Assembly (NCBI RefSeq): GCF_033958435.1
Contig: NC_134139.1
Span: 207,497,501-207,561,500 of the forward strand
From: Carettochelys insculpta
Lineage: Eukaryota > Chordata > Testudines > Carettochelyidae
Length of the DNA stretch: 64,000 nucleotides
Direction of reading: 5' to 3'
The notes below the pieces were generated by a model. It was given only the letters and a program-made list of their open reading frames with translations, did not search any database and was not told where the DNA came from. Below are positions 22,236 to 34,165 of this stretch, piece by piece. The position numbers and the translations under genes were made by a program. Within the stretch, counting starts at the first letter, position 1. Each line of letters begins with the position of its first letter.

Positions 22236-22979
22236 AGCCAGCAGGTTTGGAATGGCCTGGATTCCAATTCACAGGGCAAGGGGGCTGCAGCTCCCACCAG
22301 CTTGAGGGGAGGCAGGAGGCATCTGCCACAAGGCAAGCTCTCTGCCTCTGAGTCCTCCAGGAAGGTCCCTCAGGCACCGCCCAGGCCTGCAAAACCAGCT
22401 GCTCCTGTGTGCCATCAGCTGTTCAGAATGTCCCCCCAGCAGCGCTGACCCTGTGCAAGTCAACCCCAGCTGCACTGCACTCCCCAGGTCACAGATGGCC
22501 AGGCTGGAAGGAACCAGGACACAGGCAAGAGTTTCACCCAGGGTTCCCGCATAGAACCCAGAACCCCTGGCTGAGCTCGAGCGAATCCTTTAGGAAGTCT
22601 CCAGTGAAAGCCCACGAACCCTGGAGAATCCTCCGCACCTCTGGGCAACTGTTGGCACCGGTCAGCTGTTCTTATGGTTAACAATCTGCCTCTTACCCTG
22701 GGCTGGGGTTGTGCAGCTTCAGCTCTCAGCCATTGCTAGGTGTCCGGCTTTTGTCTGCTAGAGTCAATACCCCTCCAGGCCAGAAATTGTCTCCCCATGT
22801 CCCTAAGCCCCAAATTCCCCTCTAGCCGAGGGGAGCGCCACCCCGTGACCTTTCGGACGCTGACAATCAGCTGGTCTGGGGTGGGCGGGAGGTGCTGGGG
22901 GAGAGGGGGGAGAGTTGGTCAGTGGGGCCACTCATGGGTGGGAAGCAAAAGAGGGAGGGGGCAAAAGCGGAGCTTGACT
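22236..22979. other. Intron, no recognised feature
   Basis: No gene or repeat that I can support. Confidence 0.45.
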
Positions 22980-23045
22980 GCTGGTGGGTGCTGAGCACCT
23001 GCTGATTTGTCCCCGGGCATGCAGCTCGCTCCCTGTCTCTACTTA
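22980..23045. repeat. Interspersed repeat fragment (GGTGGGTGCTGAGCACC family)
   Basis: CTGCTGGTGGGTGCTGAGCA is shared with 7117-7200, followed by a related GC-rich stretch. Confidence 0.4.
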
Positions 23046-24775
23046 TACCCCAGTGCCATGCTGCGCCCCCTGAGCCTCTTCCTCGGTAGGCTCACTAAGC
23101 ACAGTCCAGCCCTCGCCACTTGGGGCAGGTCCGGCGAGAGAAGCTCTCTTTGAAATCTGCCTATGGGGGGAGACGGCCGAGAGCTTCTGAAAGCCTGGCT
23201 GTGCGACAGGAGCAAGGGGGCCGGGAGCAGACTCACTTACGCTAGCAGAGCCATGCTGTCATCCCCCTCTGGCGGCTCAGCCACAGGGAGGTTAACAACC
23301 TAGCACTGCTGTCAGCTGATGGAGCAGCTCCCTTAGCTCACGCAGCAGAGATCTGCGTCTTGGTGCTGACTGTCCCAGGGTGCGGCTGCTTTGCCGCCAC
23401 GGGTGTGTCTGTGTCTTTGTGTGTTGGAGGGGTGGCCTGAAACAACCCTAACTTCCTGGCCCGAGGCTGCTGTGCTGGATGGGGTGAGCACGCTGACCTG
23501 GCCGGCCCCTGCACAGGTGTTACGCCCATATCACAGCTGGGGACCTGAGACAGGCGGAGATGAAGGGACTCTGCTGGGCTCACGTGAGGGGCATGTGGCA
23601 GAGGCAGGAGCTGATGCAGACCTCCTGCATCTTTCCTGGCCTGCTGACCAAGCGTCTGTCCCACGTGCAAGCTTTAGCACCAAGGCCAAAGGGGTTAATC
23701 CTCCAGCGGTGGGGGAACCAGACGATGCAGGGCACGGGCTTTCTCGCCGTGGCCGGGAAGGTGATCCTTGTGCTGCTGAATAATGCACGGGTGTGGTAAG
23801 GGATCTCTGTCGCAGACACTGCTGAGAGCATGACACCCGATGCTGGCTCAGTGTGAATTATTCAAAGGGCCGCGGCGGAGGGGCTGTTGCATGGCTCATA
23901 GTGGGGCTTTTGTTCCGTCCTGGAATAGCAGTGGACAGACAGCTAATTAGTTTGGAAACGGATCCTTTCCCTGGGCTGGGCACAGGGCCCAAGCTCAGGC
24001 TGACGGCCGCTTGTGGTTTGGCTCGCCGGAGGGTAGGGGGTGACACCAGCTGGCCTGGCTCTTGGAGAACCAGTGGCAGGGCAAGCAGTCTTTTCCTGGG
24101 GAGCTCTCTCCAGGCACCCCAAGAGACACGCCAAGCCAGCCAGGCGGAGGATGGGTAGGCAGCACGTCGTATGTCTGTCCATCCAGACGGGGCAGGCATA
24201 GGGGCTTGATCACCGCCGAGGACACAGCTGGGGACATCAGTACAACAGTCGAGGGGTCTGCAGTGCAGCAGAACAGGTTCCAACAAGATCCAGTGGCCGG
24301 AAGTGGAAGCTAGAGAGCCCGGGGCTGGAGAGGAGGAGTAAATACTCAGCAGGGAGAGGGGTTAACCCCTGGGACTACCGGCCTCAGGATGGGCAGCGCG
24401 CTCCACCGCTGGCCATCTGACAGTCGAGATGGGCTGTTTTGCTAAAAGAGCGTCTCCAGCCAGGAATAGCAGCAGTGACCCAAAACCCCATCCCAGCACC
24501 GCCCCTTCTCCCTGAGCCCTGGCCTCGCCCCGCCCGTCCCCTCTAAGTCCCTGCCCAAGCCTGACCCCCATGCACACCTCCCCACTGTCCTCTGCCCGCC
24601 CCCTGTCGCTTGCACTCACAGCTGGGCAGCAGTGAGGGTGGGGGTCCTGCTCTCTGTCCTACCCCCTCTTCCGGAGACCCCGATTCTGGTTCAAGGAGGA
24701 GGTGCTTGAGGGCAGGTCTCCGGCCTGGATGCTATGGTGGAGGGGGTCAGGCCGGATGATCACAGTGGTCCCGTC
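23046..24775. other. Intron, no recognised feature
   Basis: GC-rich sequence with long overlapping chance frames on both strands (for example 23391-23783 against 23338-23670). I see no gene. Confidence 0.5.
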
Positions 24776-24945
24776 CAGCTGCCCCCGTAAGCTGAGCCCT
24801 GGGGTGGCTGCCCAGGAGAGATTCAGGTGCTGTCTGGCTGATTAGCAGAGCGCCGGCGGCTGGCAGTGCCTATGTCCATGAGTGGTGCACATCCGCACAA
24901 CTCAGTGTGATAAAATTTATCCTGCCCATGCTTGACAGGGCCTCC
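24776..24945 (-). mobile_element. hAT-type miniature element, diverged
   Basis: GCTGCCCAGGAGAGATTCAG, then GCTGATTAGCAGAGCGCC, then GTGGTGCACATCCGCACAAC identify the family in reverse orientation. The ends are decayed. Confidence 0.72.
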
Positions 24946-26005
24946 CGCCCCGGGCCTCTGCCTGCAACAGTCCTTTCAGTTCGGGCTCAGTGGCCCAGTC
25001 CCTCAGGTTCACTCCGAGTCCTGCCCTGCAGGTTGCTGCCCTCCCCCGGTGCTCAGCCCCCACTGACCGGCTTCGCTGGCCTTTATACTAGGCTGCAGCG
25101 GGAGCATGCCCAGCAGGGCCGTGGGGCAGGGCCTTCTCCAGCCTATAAGCCTGGCCCTCACCCCCAGGGCCAATGTGAGGTTGGTTCACCCCATCACACC
25201 CTGGATGGGAAAAACTCAAGGGAACCCCGGCCCCTCCTGGCCCCAGGCTCTGTTGAAGGAGCCCAAGTGGAGCTGGCCAGAGAAACGCCAGGGGAACCGT
25301 TTTCCCACTGAATGGGCGGTTCCATTCCGAGTTGGGTGAAAGCGGGTGACGGGGCCAGAGTTGCGTAGAGGAAAGGACCCAACCCCTGGTCTGTCACCTT
25401 CTGGAAACGTTGGAAGTTCTGCAGCCGCCGTTGGCTGCGTGAGGCTTCCGCTTCCTGCCACGGGGTAAAGGCAGCTGGGGCAGGAGTCGGCATTGAACAA
25501 ATCCTTGTAATGCCCCCAAGCCAAGATCCGGGGGGGGGGTCTCCTTTGGGGAGAACATCAGAATGGGGGGTGGGCAGGTGGCTCCTTTGCAGAGTCAGGC
25601 CAGACCTCAAAGCGCTCCGTGCCAGGGAAGGAGTGGGGGACGGGGAAGGGCAGTCGGGTGGGTGCAGGTGGGGGGGGATGCTGGCGCTCAGGCACTGGGG
25701 CCAGGGGAGAGGGATGGGCTTCAGACCGCAAACACCAGCCAGCGTCCGGATGTCAACCCGGCTCATTTTAATGCCATGGCATGAACCTGTGTCTGCAGCC
25801 TGGGGCTCAGACGTGCTTGCCACGCAGGCGTAACCTGAGAGGCAGCGCGTGGTACTGGGGAGCCAGGTGTGCGAACAGGAAGGGGGAGCAGATACATGGG
25901 GTGACGCAAGGATGGCTCAGGGCAATCAGGTCAGAGTAAGGACTGGGAGTCAAAATCTTGAGGGTTAGCCACAGGTTCACACTCTCTTTAGTCTTATTCC
26001 TGGAC
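24946..26005. other. Intron, no recognised feature
   Basis: GC-rich sequence with no gene or repeat that I can support. Confidence 0.45.
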
Positions 26006-26150
26006 AAGGTGGCAGCCTGGTCTAATGGTGAGTGCGCTGGGTGTGAGATTAGCTTTCTACTCCCAGCTCTGATTTACCAGGCAAGTCACGTCTCAGTCTA
26101 TGCCTCAGTTTTCCTGTCTGTAGAGTAGGGCTAAAGCTGCTCGGCTGCCT
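26006..26150 (+). mobile_element. MIR-type SINE
   Basis: A head-like GGCAGCCTGGTCTAATGGTG (tRNA-like) is followed by CTCCCAGCTCTGATTTACCA, GGCAAGTCACGTCTCAGTC and TGCCTCAGTTTTCCTGTCTG. This is the MIR order from tRNA head through the core to the CTCAGTTTCC block. Confidence 0.68.
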
Positions 26151-26984
26151 TTGTGCATTCAGCTCTAGGGGTGGGCAGGCTCTGCAGAGCTCTTTGCCCC
26201 TTCTCCGCAGCTGCTATCCAACCCACCGGAGGGCTGCAAGCTGCATTGTGAACATGTCAGCGCTGAGAACCTGGTGCAGGGGCCGGCGCAAATAACATTC
26301 CACCTACGTGCAGCTGAGCCAGAGAGGGAGACAATAGCTGGGGGTCGGATTTCATTACCTGGGGCAGCAAAGAGCCCAATTCCAAGAGCTTTGCATGTTG
26401 CGCTGTACTTTCTGGCACAAAACTACAGGCTTTGTTTGGGCCTTTGTGCAAAGACGTCACTGCAGAATTGAGCTCCTTTGGATCAAACCGCCGCCCCCGA
26501 AGCTTTCAGGCACCGTCTGCCGCTTGGTATCATTTCAGTCACAGAGTGTGAAGGCAGCAATCAAAAGCAGAATTCCTGTAGCAACAGCAGAATGTGGGGA
26601 AACTAGCCAGGTTCCGAAATGACATGTAAAGTTGTCTTGCCGCTGGCTGGGACCCTGGCAGCTCTCCCCAGCTTACCCTGTTTGGCCTGGTTCGTGTGCG
26701 GATGGGAAACCTCTCTAAGGAAAATCCGGGCTGTGGTGGTTGTGATTCAATAACTGCTTGTCCCCTTGAGTCAATCATGCTGGGACCAGGGCTCTAGGAG
26801 GGGCTGTACCGCTGAAGATGCTTTAACAAAACAGAGGTTCCGACTGTTGTGAGAACTCTTCCTGCTAGACAGAAATGTTTCCTTCATCCTTGGGTTTCTT
26901 CCAGCGTGGGTAATTCCGATCTGCCTCCCTAAGATTTCCCAGTGGGTATAACACTGCACTGGGCACATGCTCAATTCCTATACT
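26151..26984. other. Intron, no recognised feature
   Basis: No gene or repeat that I can support. Confidence 0.45.
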
Positions 26985-28205
26985 GTGCTCATCATCATCA
27001 TCAATAACCGTGGGCTCAGCGCCCGTTGGTGTCTGATGCCTCTCTCACTATTTCCTTCCATCTTTCCCTCTCCAGTGCAGAGTGGCTTAGTTTCTGTAGA
27101 CCAGCTCCGCACCAATCTACTACATCATCTACCCATTCCCTGTGGGGTCTGCCTCTCCTATTCCAACCATCCATTATGCCGAATACTAGAGTCTTGATTT
27201 TTCATTCGTTGTCCATTCTGCAAATATGTCCAAATAGTTGTAGCTTCCGTTTTATAACCTTCTGCAGCAGGTTCTCTTTCAGCTGTATCTTCCTATAGAA
27301 TTCCTCATTGGTGACCTTCTGCATCCATCTTATTCCCAGAATCTTTCTATAACAACTCCTCTCGAACACCAATATTCTTCTTTTCGAATCTTTCGTTATC
27401 ACCCATGTCTCACATCCATGCAACATGCTGCTGAATACACACGTTTTCAAGACACCCAGCTTCGTTCTTTAGCTAATTGCTTTGCTTTTCCAGATCTTAT
27501 CTATCGCCTTCAAACTCGCTCTTGCTTTCGCTATTCTAGTCGCTACTTCCTTCTTGCAGTCTAGATCATATGTTGCTCCCCAGATATATGAACTTCTCTA
27601 CATTTTCTAGTTCAATACCATCCACACAATGATCTTCCTTCCTATTTCCTTATATCCAAATACCATTGTTTTTGTTTTATCGATGTTCATAATCAGTCCG
27701 TACCGCTTCCCTTCTTCATTCAAAACCTGCACCATTTTTGCTAGTTTCTCCTCATCTTCCTCAATGATAACTATATCATCCGCGAACTTCAAGTTGTTAA
27801 TTCTTTTCCCATGCACAGATATCCCTTCTATCTCTTCCTTGATCTTGTCCATCGCTCTCCCTAGATGTGTGATGAAGATACTTGTCGATATTGGATCTCC
27901 TTGTCTCATACCTCTACTTGTTTTAAACCAACTTCCCAACTCCCCGCATGTTCTCACCGCTGCCTCTGCATTATCATTGATATCTTTCAACAACCGTATT
28001 AGTAGCCAGCTTATCGACCCAACCCCGATCGCTCGATTAGTATCGCGGACCTTGTTTATCCGGGCAAAGTCCAAGCCAGCATCTTTTAACATTTGGTTGT
28101 ACTGGCATCAGATTACATTTGTATTGTTGGTTGATGGTCAGCGCATCGACACACATCTGACCAACCCTCCTCCTTCATCCAGGCTTGGGACTGGCATGGA
28201 GCTCT
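26985..28205 (-). mobile_element. RTE-like LINE, 5'-truncated, reverse orientation, (GAT)n tail
   Basis: The plus strand begins with CATCATCATCATCAA (about 26990), the reverse of the GAT tail seen at 5114-5139. Reading minus, it continues up through the C-terminal domain (27202-27450), a frameshift, and then the reverse transcriptase palm (27607-28092). The boundary near 28205 is approximate. Target flanks were not resolved. Confidence 0.8.
27607..28092 (-). pseudogene. Reverse transcriptase palm fragment of RTE-like LINE
   Basis: A 161-codon frame containing SRGMRQGDPIS and LKFADDIVIIEEDEEKLAKM. The FADD motif supplies the catalytic aspartates and the RQGDP block precedes it as in non-LTR reverse transcriptases. 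NIDKTKTMVFG follows, the usual KT..M stretch. The frame is lost downstream before the C-terminal domain, so the protein is broken although the active-site motif survives. Confidence 0.8.
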
Positions 28206-28302
28206 CAGTGGTTTCATGGTGGAGTTCTGTACTGTGCTGCCGTACACTTTTTAAACTAGCTCCAAAAGTCCACCCCAGAGGTGGCTGCATTTCAGTGGCA
28301 GG

Positions 28303-28432
28303 AGGCAGTGTGGCTGGTTGGCTAGAGCACAGGTGTTCAGGCAATGCGGGGGCTATTTCTGGCTCTGCCACTGGTCTGCTACATGCCCTTGGGTAAGTCC
28401 CTGCTCCCCTTTGTGCCTTGGATTTCCTATCT
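28303..28432 (+). mobile_element. MIR-type SINE, left part (split by CR1)
   Basis: GGCTCTGCCACTGGTCTGCT, then GCCCTTGGGTAAGTCCCTGC, then TGTGCCTTGGATTTCCTATC match the MIR core. The sequence resumes at 28531 as CTGTGAAATTGGGAGCATGG, the expected continuation after …CCTATCTG. Confidence 0.72.
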
Positions 28433-28530
28433 GGGATGACTTAGTTGGCGTTGATCCTGCTTTGGACAGGGGGCTGGACTCGACGATCTCCTGAGGTCCC
28501 TTCCAGTCCTGGGATTCTAGGATTCTATGA
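28433..28530 (+). mobile_element. CR1 3' terminal fragment inserted in MIR
   Basis: A 98-bp CR1 end: GGGATGACTTAGTTGGCGTT … CTCCTGAGGTCCCTTCCAGT, then the terminal GGATTCTAGGATTCTATGAT. Confidence 0.85.
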
Positions 28531-28612
28531 TCTGTGAAATTGGGAGCATGGTACGGTTCACCTTTGTCAAGTGATTTGGGAGCTGTGGATGAAAAGTGCT
28601 AGGTAAGACCCA
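28531..28612 (+). mobile_element. MIR-type SINE, right part
   Basis: Continues the MIR after the CR1 insertion: CTGTGAAATTGGGAGCATGG, then AAGTGATTTGGGAGCTGTGG, then AAAAGTGCTAGGTAAGACC. Confidence 0.68.
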
Positions 28613-29119
28613 TGTTTTACTTCAACAGCACAAACTGCCCAGGGAGGTTGTAAATGCTCCTTCACTGGAGGTTTTCAAAAGGAAGCCGCAGTGCCACGTG
28701 TTAGATGCGCTGACCATTGCTGTCCCTTCTGGCTCAATGGTTATTTTTTTGTTATAGTGTGTGGGTGACACAAACAGCAGCTACAATCTTCCCCAGCTTT
28801 GCTGGACTCTCTTGTCACTCCTCACCAGCTGCCTTAACCCTGAGCTTTGGCAGCCTGTTGGAAAAGATTGACAGGGTTGAGCTGAGCTCAGACATCCGGC
28901 TCCGGTGCCCTGTAAAGGCACGTTCCCCCCGACCAGACTCATCACGCGGCCCTCCTGAAAGCTCCCAGCAGGCCGAATGCCCGGCTGTTTGCGGGGTGGG
29001 CTGCTTCTATCCTCAGTGAATGCGGGTCAGTGGCTGTGTTAGCATCTCTTCCACTTAGCAGAGTAATTCTCCGTCTCCCATCCCAACTCGCCGTGGATCC
29101 CCTTCATCCTGCCTCGGTG
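28613..29119. other. Intron, no recognised feature
   Basis: No gene or repeat that I can support. Confidence 0.45.
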
Positions 29120-29180
29120 GGCAGTGGGGTGACCACCTGTCCCCCGGTGGGTGGGACAGTCCCAAAATGCGGAGTTCAAG
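29120..29180 (+). repeat. Fragment of GGTGACCA…GGGACAGTCCC repeat
   Basis: GGGGTGACCACCTGTCCCCC and GTGGGACAGTCCCAAAATG resemble a terminal motif of a DNA transposon-like turtle repeat. A reverse relative is at 58082-58186 (…GGGACCAATGGTCACC). The name is unknown to me. Confidence 0.4.
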
Positions 29181-29763
29181 TCCTGGTCCCAGCCTGAGCG
29201 CCTGGGATAGGGACCCTGTGGCGCTGCTCTGCACCTGCTTGAGGTCCGGGGGGTGGCACACCCCTCTTTTTGGTGGCAGACTGAGCTGGGGCTGAGCCCC
29301 ACATTGCCACAAGACCCAACCCCCTGCTCCTCTTCTTTCCTTGAGGCCCCGCCCCAGCCAGGCCATCCTCAGACCTGTCCCAGACAGCTCAGGCCAATGT
29401 GAGGTGCCCCAAACCCTCCACCTGCCCTGGCTGACACACTCTGCACGAGGCAGAGAAACAGGCCAAGAGCTTCTCTTGGGCAGGTGAATGCTCCAGGGTT
29501 CCCCACAGTGGCCTGGGCTCCTTGGGCGGCTCTTATCATGGCCTGGCTCCAGTTTCTGGATAGGCTGAGGGCTGGGGCCTCATGGGGGATGGGGGGGCTG
29601 CATGGTTGTGCAATGACAAGTGTGGAAAGGGAGGCTAATCGTAACAGGCCAAAGAGGAAGCTGCGGAGAACAATGAATAGCGGAGACAAGGTCTCTAGTG
29701 GAGGAGGAAGTAAATACAACAGATTTAAAACAATACAGGGCAATAAATAGCTGTCAGTGCAAT
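29181..29763. other. Intron, no recognised feature
   Basis: No gene or repeat that I can support. Confidence 0.45.
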
Positions 29764-29822
29764 ACACGAAAGCTCATGCTCCAAAAAATCTGTTAGTCGA
29801 TAAAGTGCCACAGGCCTTCTCG
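29764..29822 (+). mobile_element. Penelope-like fragment, 3' half of hammerhead core
   Basis: CACGAAAGCTCATGCTCCAA (from 29765), then TCTGTTAGTCGATAAAGTGC. GAAA, the 3-bp stem III and the cleavage-site C are kept. The CTGATGA half is missing. Confidence 0.6.
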
Positions 29823-30885
29823 TCATTTTTACAATAATCTTTGCTCACAAGCATCCAGGTTTACGTCAGTGAGAGAAACAAACAGCCCCGATTTACTTGG
29901 ATCGGCGCATTGGATGTACAGTCAATGACCACTGCTGAGAGCGCTGCATTCGTGACTTTTCTTTCTCATGGTGTACTAAGGCAGTATGCGCTTTTGCTGA
30001 CAGAGAGGTGTTCTCCCTGCATGGGTTCTTTTACATTAGCAAGTCCAGGCCTGGCCAAGCTACCAAACTCTTTGGTGACTGGAAGGTCTGTCAGCTGCTG
30101 CTATCACAGGAGCGGAGTGGCTGAAAGCCTAACAACAAATTATTTTAGTCAGCCTCACTACAGCCCTCAGCTGTGATTGTTTTAAAAACTTCTAATTTTG
30201 TTGGTTGGCAATAACGTGGGTGAAGGGATTTCTTGGCAGAGTCAGGGGCCTTTTGTTTAAGATTTGGAAGAGAAGATACACAGTGGCGTCACCCTGCAAG
30301 CCCAGCTTTTGCGTCCCGTGTTCTATGTTCAGGTTTCTAAAGGTAAAAAAAACCCAAACATTCATTTGCCTTTCTGCAAAAAAGCACGCACCTTGTTCGC
30401 GCCTCTCTCTACATTTGCAAAACAAAATATCCTGGAGCCTTCAACCTGAAAATGCTTTGAGTGACTGGTGTGCAGAGAGTCAAACCGAGCAGAGGGATGA
30501 AGTCCATATGCCTTTACTTCCAGCTGACGTTTAAATCAGTGTTGCGGAGATGGTGACAAGAAGTTTGCTCAGCATCTTGGGATTTTCTTGGCAAAGTCCC
30601 ACTGTCCCCCCCTGGAGGTTTCTTTTCCCCTTCCTCATACGGGCTCCATCTGAAAAATGCTCAGGACAATTCAAATTTCAATGGTTCGGTGTCTCATTGC
30701 ACATAAATCCTCTCAGAAGATGGTATTTTTCTATATCCCCAGTGGCGTGACTGAAAACCTTTGCGTTCATTAAAAAGAAAAGGTAAATGTCTTGCTCTTG
30801 TGGTTTTGGAAAAACAGCCTAGACTCTAAAACCAGAAAGGAAATAAAAGGAGCCCACAGTGAGTTTTTTCTTTACAGCACAGGTT
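29823..30885. other. Intron, no recognised feature
   Basis: AT-richer unique-looking sequence with no gene that I can support. Confidence 0.45.
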
Positions 30886-31480
30886 ACACCTCTCAATCCA
30901 GTACTTTCTCGTCCGGCAGCATCCAGCATCATCATGGATATTGCCAGATGAGAGAGGTGCTGGAAGGTGCAGGAGCCCCAGTGGGACTGGGAGCTGGAGT
31001 CCCTGCCTGCCCCATGGTTGCAAGGGAGGAGGCTGCCATGGTCCAGGAGCCCAAGGCCCTCCAGCTCTGCAGTAGTGGGGCAGGATGCTGCTGCGGGGAT
31101 GGGAACCAGAACCCCCCTGCAGTGGGGGCTGGGAGCTGGAGCCTGCAGCAGCAGGGGCCGGGAACCAGAGCCCTCTGGGCAGCAGGGGCCGGGAGTTGGC
31201 ATCCCCACCTGCCCCTCAGCAGCAGGAGCTGGGGGGCTAGTATGCAGCAGGAGTTGTAGCCTCCATCTCCCCTGAGGGGGGGCAGGGGCTGGCTGGAGCC
31301 CTGGAGCAGCCTCTGGGAGCCTGGGCTGGGCCAGTGCCCCAGGGGAGGGAGGCTGGAGGCTGGTGCTCCAGAAGCCCCCGAACACAGCCCTGCACCTTCC
31401 CTTGTCCTGCAAATTCTCTTCTTCAGGACCTGTCGGGTCCCCAGCCTGCGGGGTAAGGGAGGCATCACCTGTGTCATAAT
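30886..31480. repeat. GC-rich block with CAGCAGGGGCCGGGA-type internal repeats
   Basis: GCAGCAGGGGCCGGGA and diverged relatives repeat about every 30 bp between 31140 and 31260. The left edge ACACCTCTCAATCCAGTACT … GTCCGGCAGC resembles the terminus of the TTGAACCTCTCTAATCCGGCA transposon family at 17146 and 49156. This may be a larger, GC-filled member. Long frames on both strands here are composition artefacts. Confidence 0.45.
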
Positions 31481-32029
31481 GTTGGGGGCCAGGGTCAGGC
31501 CTCAGTTTAAGGCACTGAGTTTGATCTCTGTGTAGGACAACCCCAAGTGCTCCTGTCCCTTGTGACCTTCAGCCAGTCAGGAACGTGGAGCTCGAAGGAG
31601 AATGAAACAGTCACAGGCACCCCCGCCCCATCAGCAAGTATTACTGCAGACGTGGCCCTTCCTCCCCAGAGCCTTTTTCATTAACGCTTACCAAGCTCTT
31701 CTCCCCTGTAATTTCCCCCTCTGTAGCACAGCGTTCTTACTTCCTCAATCTGTGCAGTGCTGGCAAAATGCATCACGCGACTATTTGTTAAACGCCTGGA
31801 ATAAAATGCACATTAAAATGTGGGGCAGGGTGGCCTCCCAGCCAAAGCCACCTCAGGAGTAAGGAGTCGCCTAATGCTTTTTAGCAAACGCTGGCAGGAA
31901 TTCCCATTAAAAATCAAGGGAGCCGATCCTCAGGCCAGAAGGGAGCTCGGTGAACAGAAGCAGTTCCCATATAGTGCAGGACTTCCCTGAGTGAATTCCT
32001 GTTTGAAGGAGAGGTTCTCTATCCCTTTT
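31481..32029. other. Intron, no recognised feature
   Basis: No gene or repeat that I can support. Confidence 0.45.
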
Positions 32030-32135
32030 CTTTAATAATCCCTACCTCCTGTTTGCTTTTTTGACTGCCACTGCACGCTGCGTGGACGCTTTCCAAGAAC
32101 TAGCCACGATAACCCCAAGATCTCTTCCCCAATGC
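32030..32135 (-). mobile_element. CR1 internal fragment
   Basis: TTTGCTTTTTTGACTGCCAC, then GCACGCTGCGTGGACGCTTT and AACCCCAAGATCTCTTCCC match the same stretch of the reverse CR1 copies at 44210-44290 and 46280-46355. Confidence 0.75.
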
Positions 32136-32407
32136 GGCCGAAGCGTGTGCAGCTGTTGGGAAGCAAAGCAATGCTTGGGTTGTACTTGGGTGGAACCGTG
32201 CCGGGAGAGACAACTCTCTGTTTTCATTCATCACAGAGCTCCGTAGGCAGTTTTAAATTCCTGGATAAAAAGTGTAAGATTTTCTCACTATTGGGGCCAC
32301 GAAAGGAGCTTCCTTTGGGGGCCGATTAGCTCACTGCTGCCCACTGTGGTTTTGCACGCCTTCCTCTGGAGCACCTCGTAGGGCTGCTCTTGCAGACCCG
32401 ACACCAG

Positions 32408-33102
32408 AGCCATGTCTACACGTGCACGCTACTTTGAAGTAGCGGCACTAACTTCGAAATAGCGCCCGTCACGGCTACACGCGCCGGGCGCTATTTCGAA
32501 GTTAACTTTGACGTTAGGCGGCGAGACGTCGAAGTCGCTAACCCCATGAGGGGATGGGAATAGCGCCCGTCGAAGTAGGGACCGTGTAGGCGTTGCGCGT
32601 CCCGCAACTTCGAAATAGGGGGGTCCGCCATGGCGGCCATCAGGTGAGGGGTTGAGAGACGCTCTCTCTCCAGCCCCTGCGGGGCTCTATGGTCACCGTG
32701 GGCAGCAGCCCTTAGCCCAGGGCTTCTGGCGGCTGCTGCTGCAGCTGGGGATCCATGCTGCATGCACAGGGTCTGCAACCAGTTGTCGGCTCTGTGGATC
32801 TCGTGTTGTTTAGTGCAACTGTGTCTGGGAGGGGCCCTTTAAGGGAGCGGCTGGCTGTTGATTCCGCCCTGTGACCCTGTCTGCAGCTGTGCCTGGCACC
32901 CTTATTTCGATGTGTGGTACTGTGGCGTGTAGACGTACCCTCGCAGCGCCTACTTCGATGTGGTGCTGTGCAACGTCAATGTTGAACGTCGACATTGCCA
33001 GCCCTGGAGGACGTGTAGACATTATTCATCGAAATAGCCTATTTCGATGTTGCTACATCGAAATAAGCTATTTCGATGTTGGCTTCACGTGTAGACGTAG
33101 CC
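32408..33102. mobile_element. TTCGAA-rich inverted-repeat transposon, long copy, CAG target duplication
   Basis: The left end AGCCATGTCTACACGTG mirrors the right end CACGTGTAGACGTAGCC. CAG flanks both sides (32405-32407, 33103-33105). Many TTCGAA and TTCGAT sites occur near both ends, including nested short palindromes at 33026-33080. No transposase frame is visible. It is related by its termini to 60145-60534 and 62976-63411. Confidence 0.65.
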
Positions 33103-33419
33103 CAGGGGAGATGGGCCTGTGGGCTGTGGCAGCCTGGTGGCACCTATGTTCCTGTGGTGTTAAGGGTCCCCCTTGTGACGGATGAAGAGAGTTTGTCTCT
33201 TCGCCTTTCCTTGTCTCACTGATACCCTGCTTAGTGCGCAGGATTCATATGGGACCACCTCACCCTCGCTTGGCTCTGGCCTCGTCTCTGCACACACAAT
33301 CTCACATCTCACTCCTGCCCTCCCCGGGTGACCTCCATGGAAACGGGTCAGTGGGGAGGGGATACTTGAGGACGGAGGTGGCCAATCAGTGAGCCACAGA
33401 TAGAGTGCAAAGAGCCACG

Positions 33420-34035
33420 TGTTAACTATCTATTTATCCAGCTATCTATCCCCATAGGCCCCAGCTATCTATCTGTCTGTCTGTCCCCGTATGCCCCATC
33501 TATCTACCTATCTATCCCCACAGGCCCCAGCTAGCTAGCTATCTATCTGTCCCTGTATGCCCCAACTATCTATCTGTCTATCTATCCCCGTACGCTCCAT
33601 CTATCTATCCCTGTACGCCCCAGCTATCTATCTGTCTATCCCCATACATCTATCTATCTATCCCCATACATCTATCTATCCCTGTACGCCCCAGCTATCT
33701 ATCTGTCTATCCCCATACATCTATCTATCTATCCCCATACATCTATCTATCCCTGTACGCCCCAGCTATCTATCTATCCCCATACGCCCCATCTATCTAT
33801 CTATCCCTGTACGCCCCAGCTATCTATCTATCCCCATACGCCCCATCTATCTATCTATCTATCCCTGTACGCCCCAGCTATCTATCTATCCCCATATGCC
33901 CCAGCTATCTATCTATCCCTGTATGCTCCAGCTATCTATCTATCCCCATATGCCCCATCTATCTGTCTATCCCTGTATGCCCCAGCTATCTATCTATCCC
34001 CCTACGCCCCATCTATCTATCCCTGTATGCCCCAG

Positions 34036-34068
<33 letters not shown>

Positions 34069-34126
34069 CCCCTACGCCCCATCTACCCTGTATGCCCCAG
34101 CTATCTATCTATCCCCATACGCCCCA

Positions 34127-34165
<39 letters not shown>

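Noticed and set aside
27607..28092. Functional reverse transcriptase gene
   Set aside because: The FADD motif is intact, but the frame breaks before the C-terminal domain and the 5' end is missing, so it is a dead LINE copy.
30819..31477. Overlapping 197- and 181-codon minus-strand frames
   Set aside because: They come from the CAGCAGGGGCCGGGA-type GC-rich repeat block.
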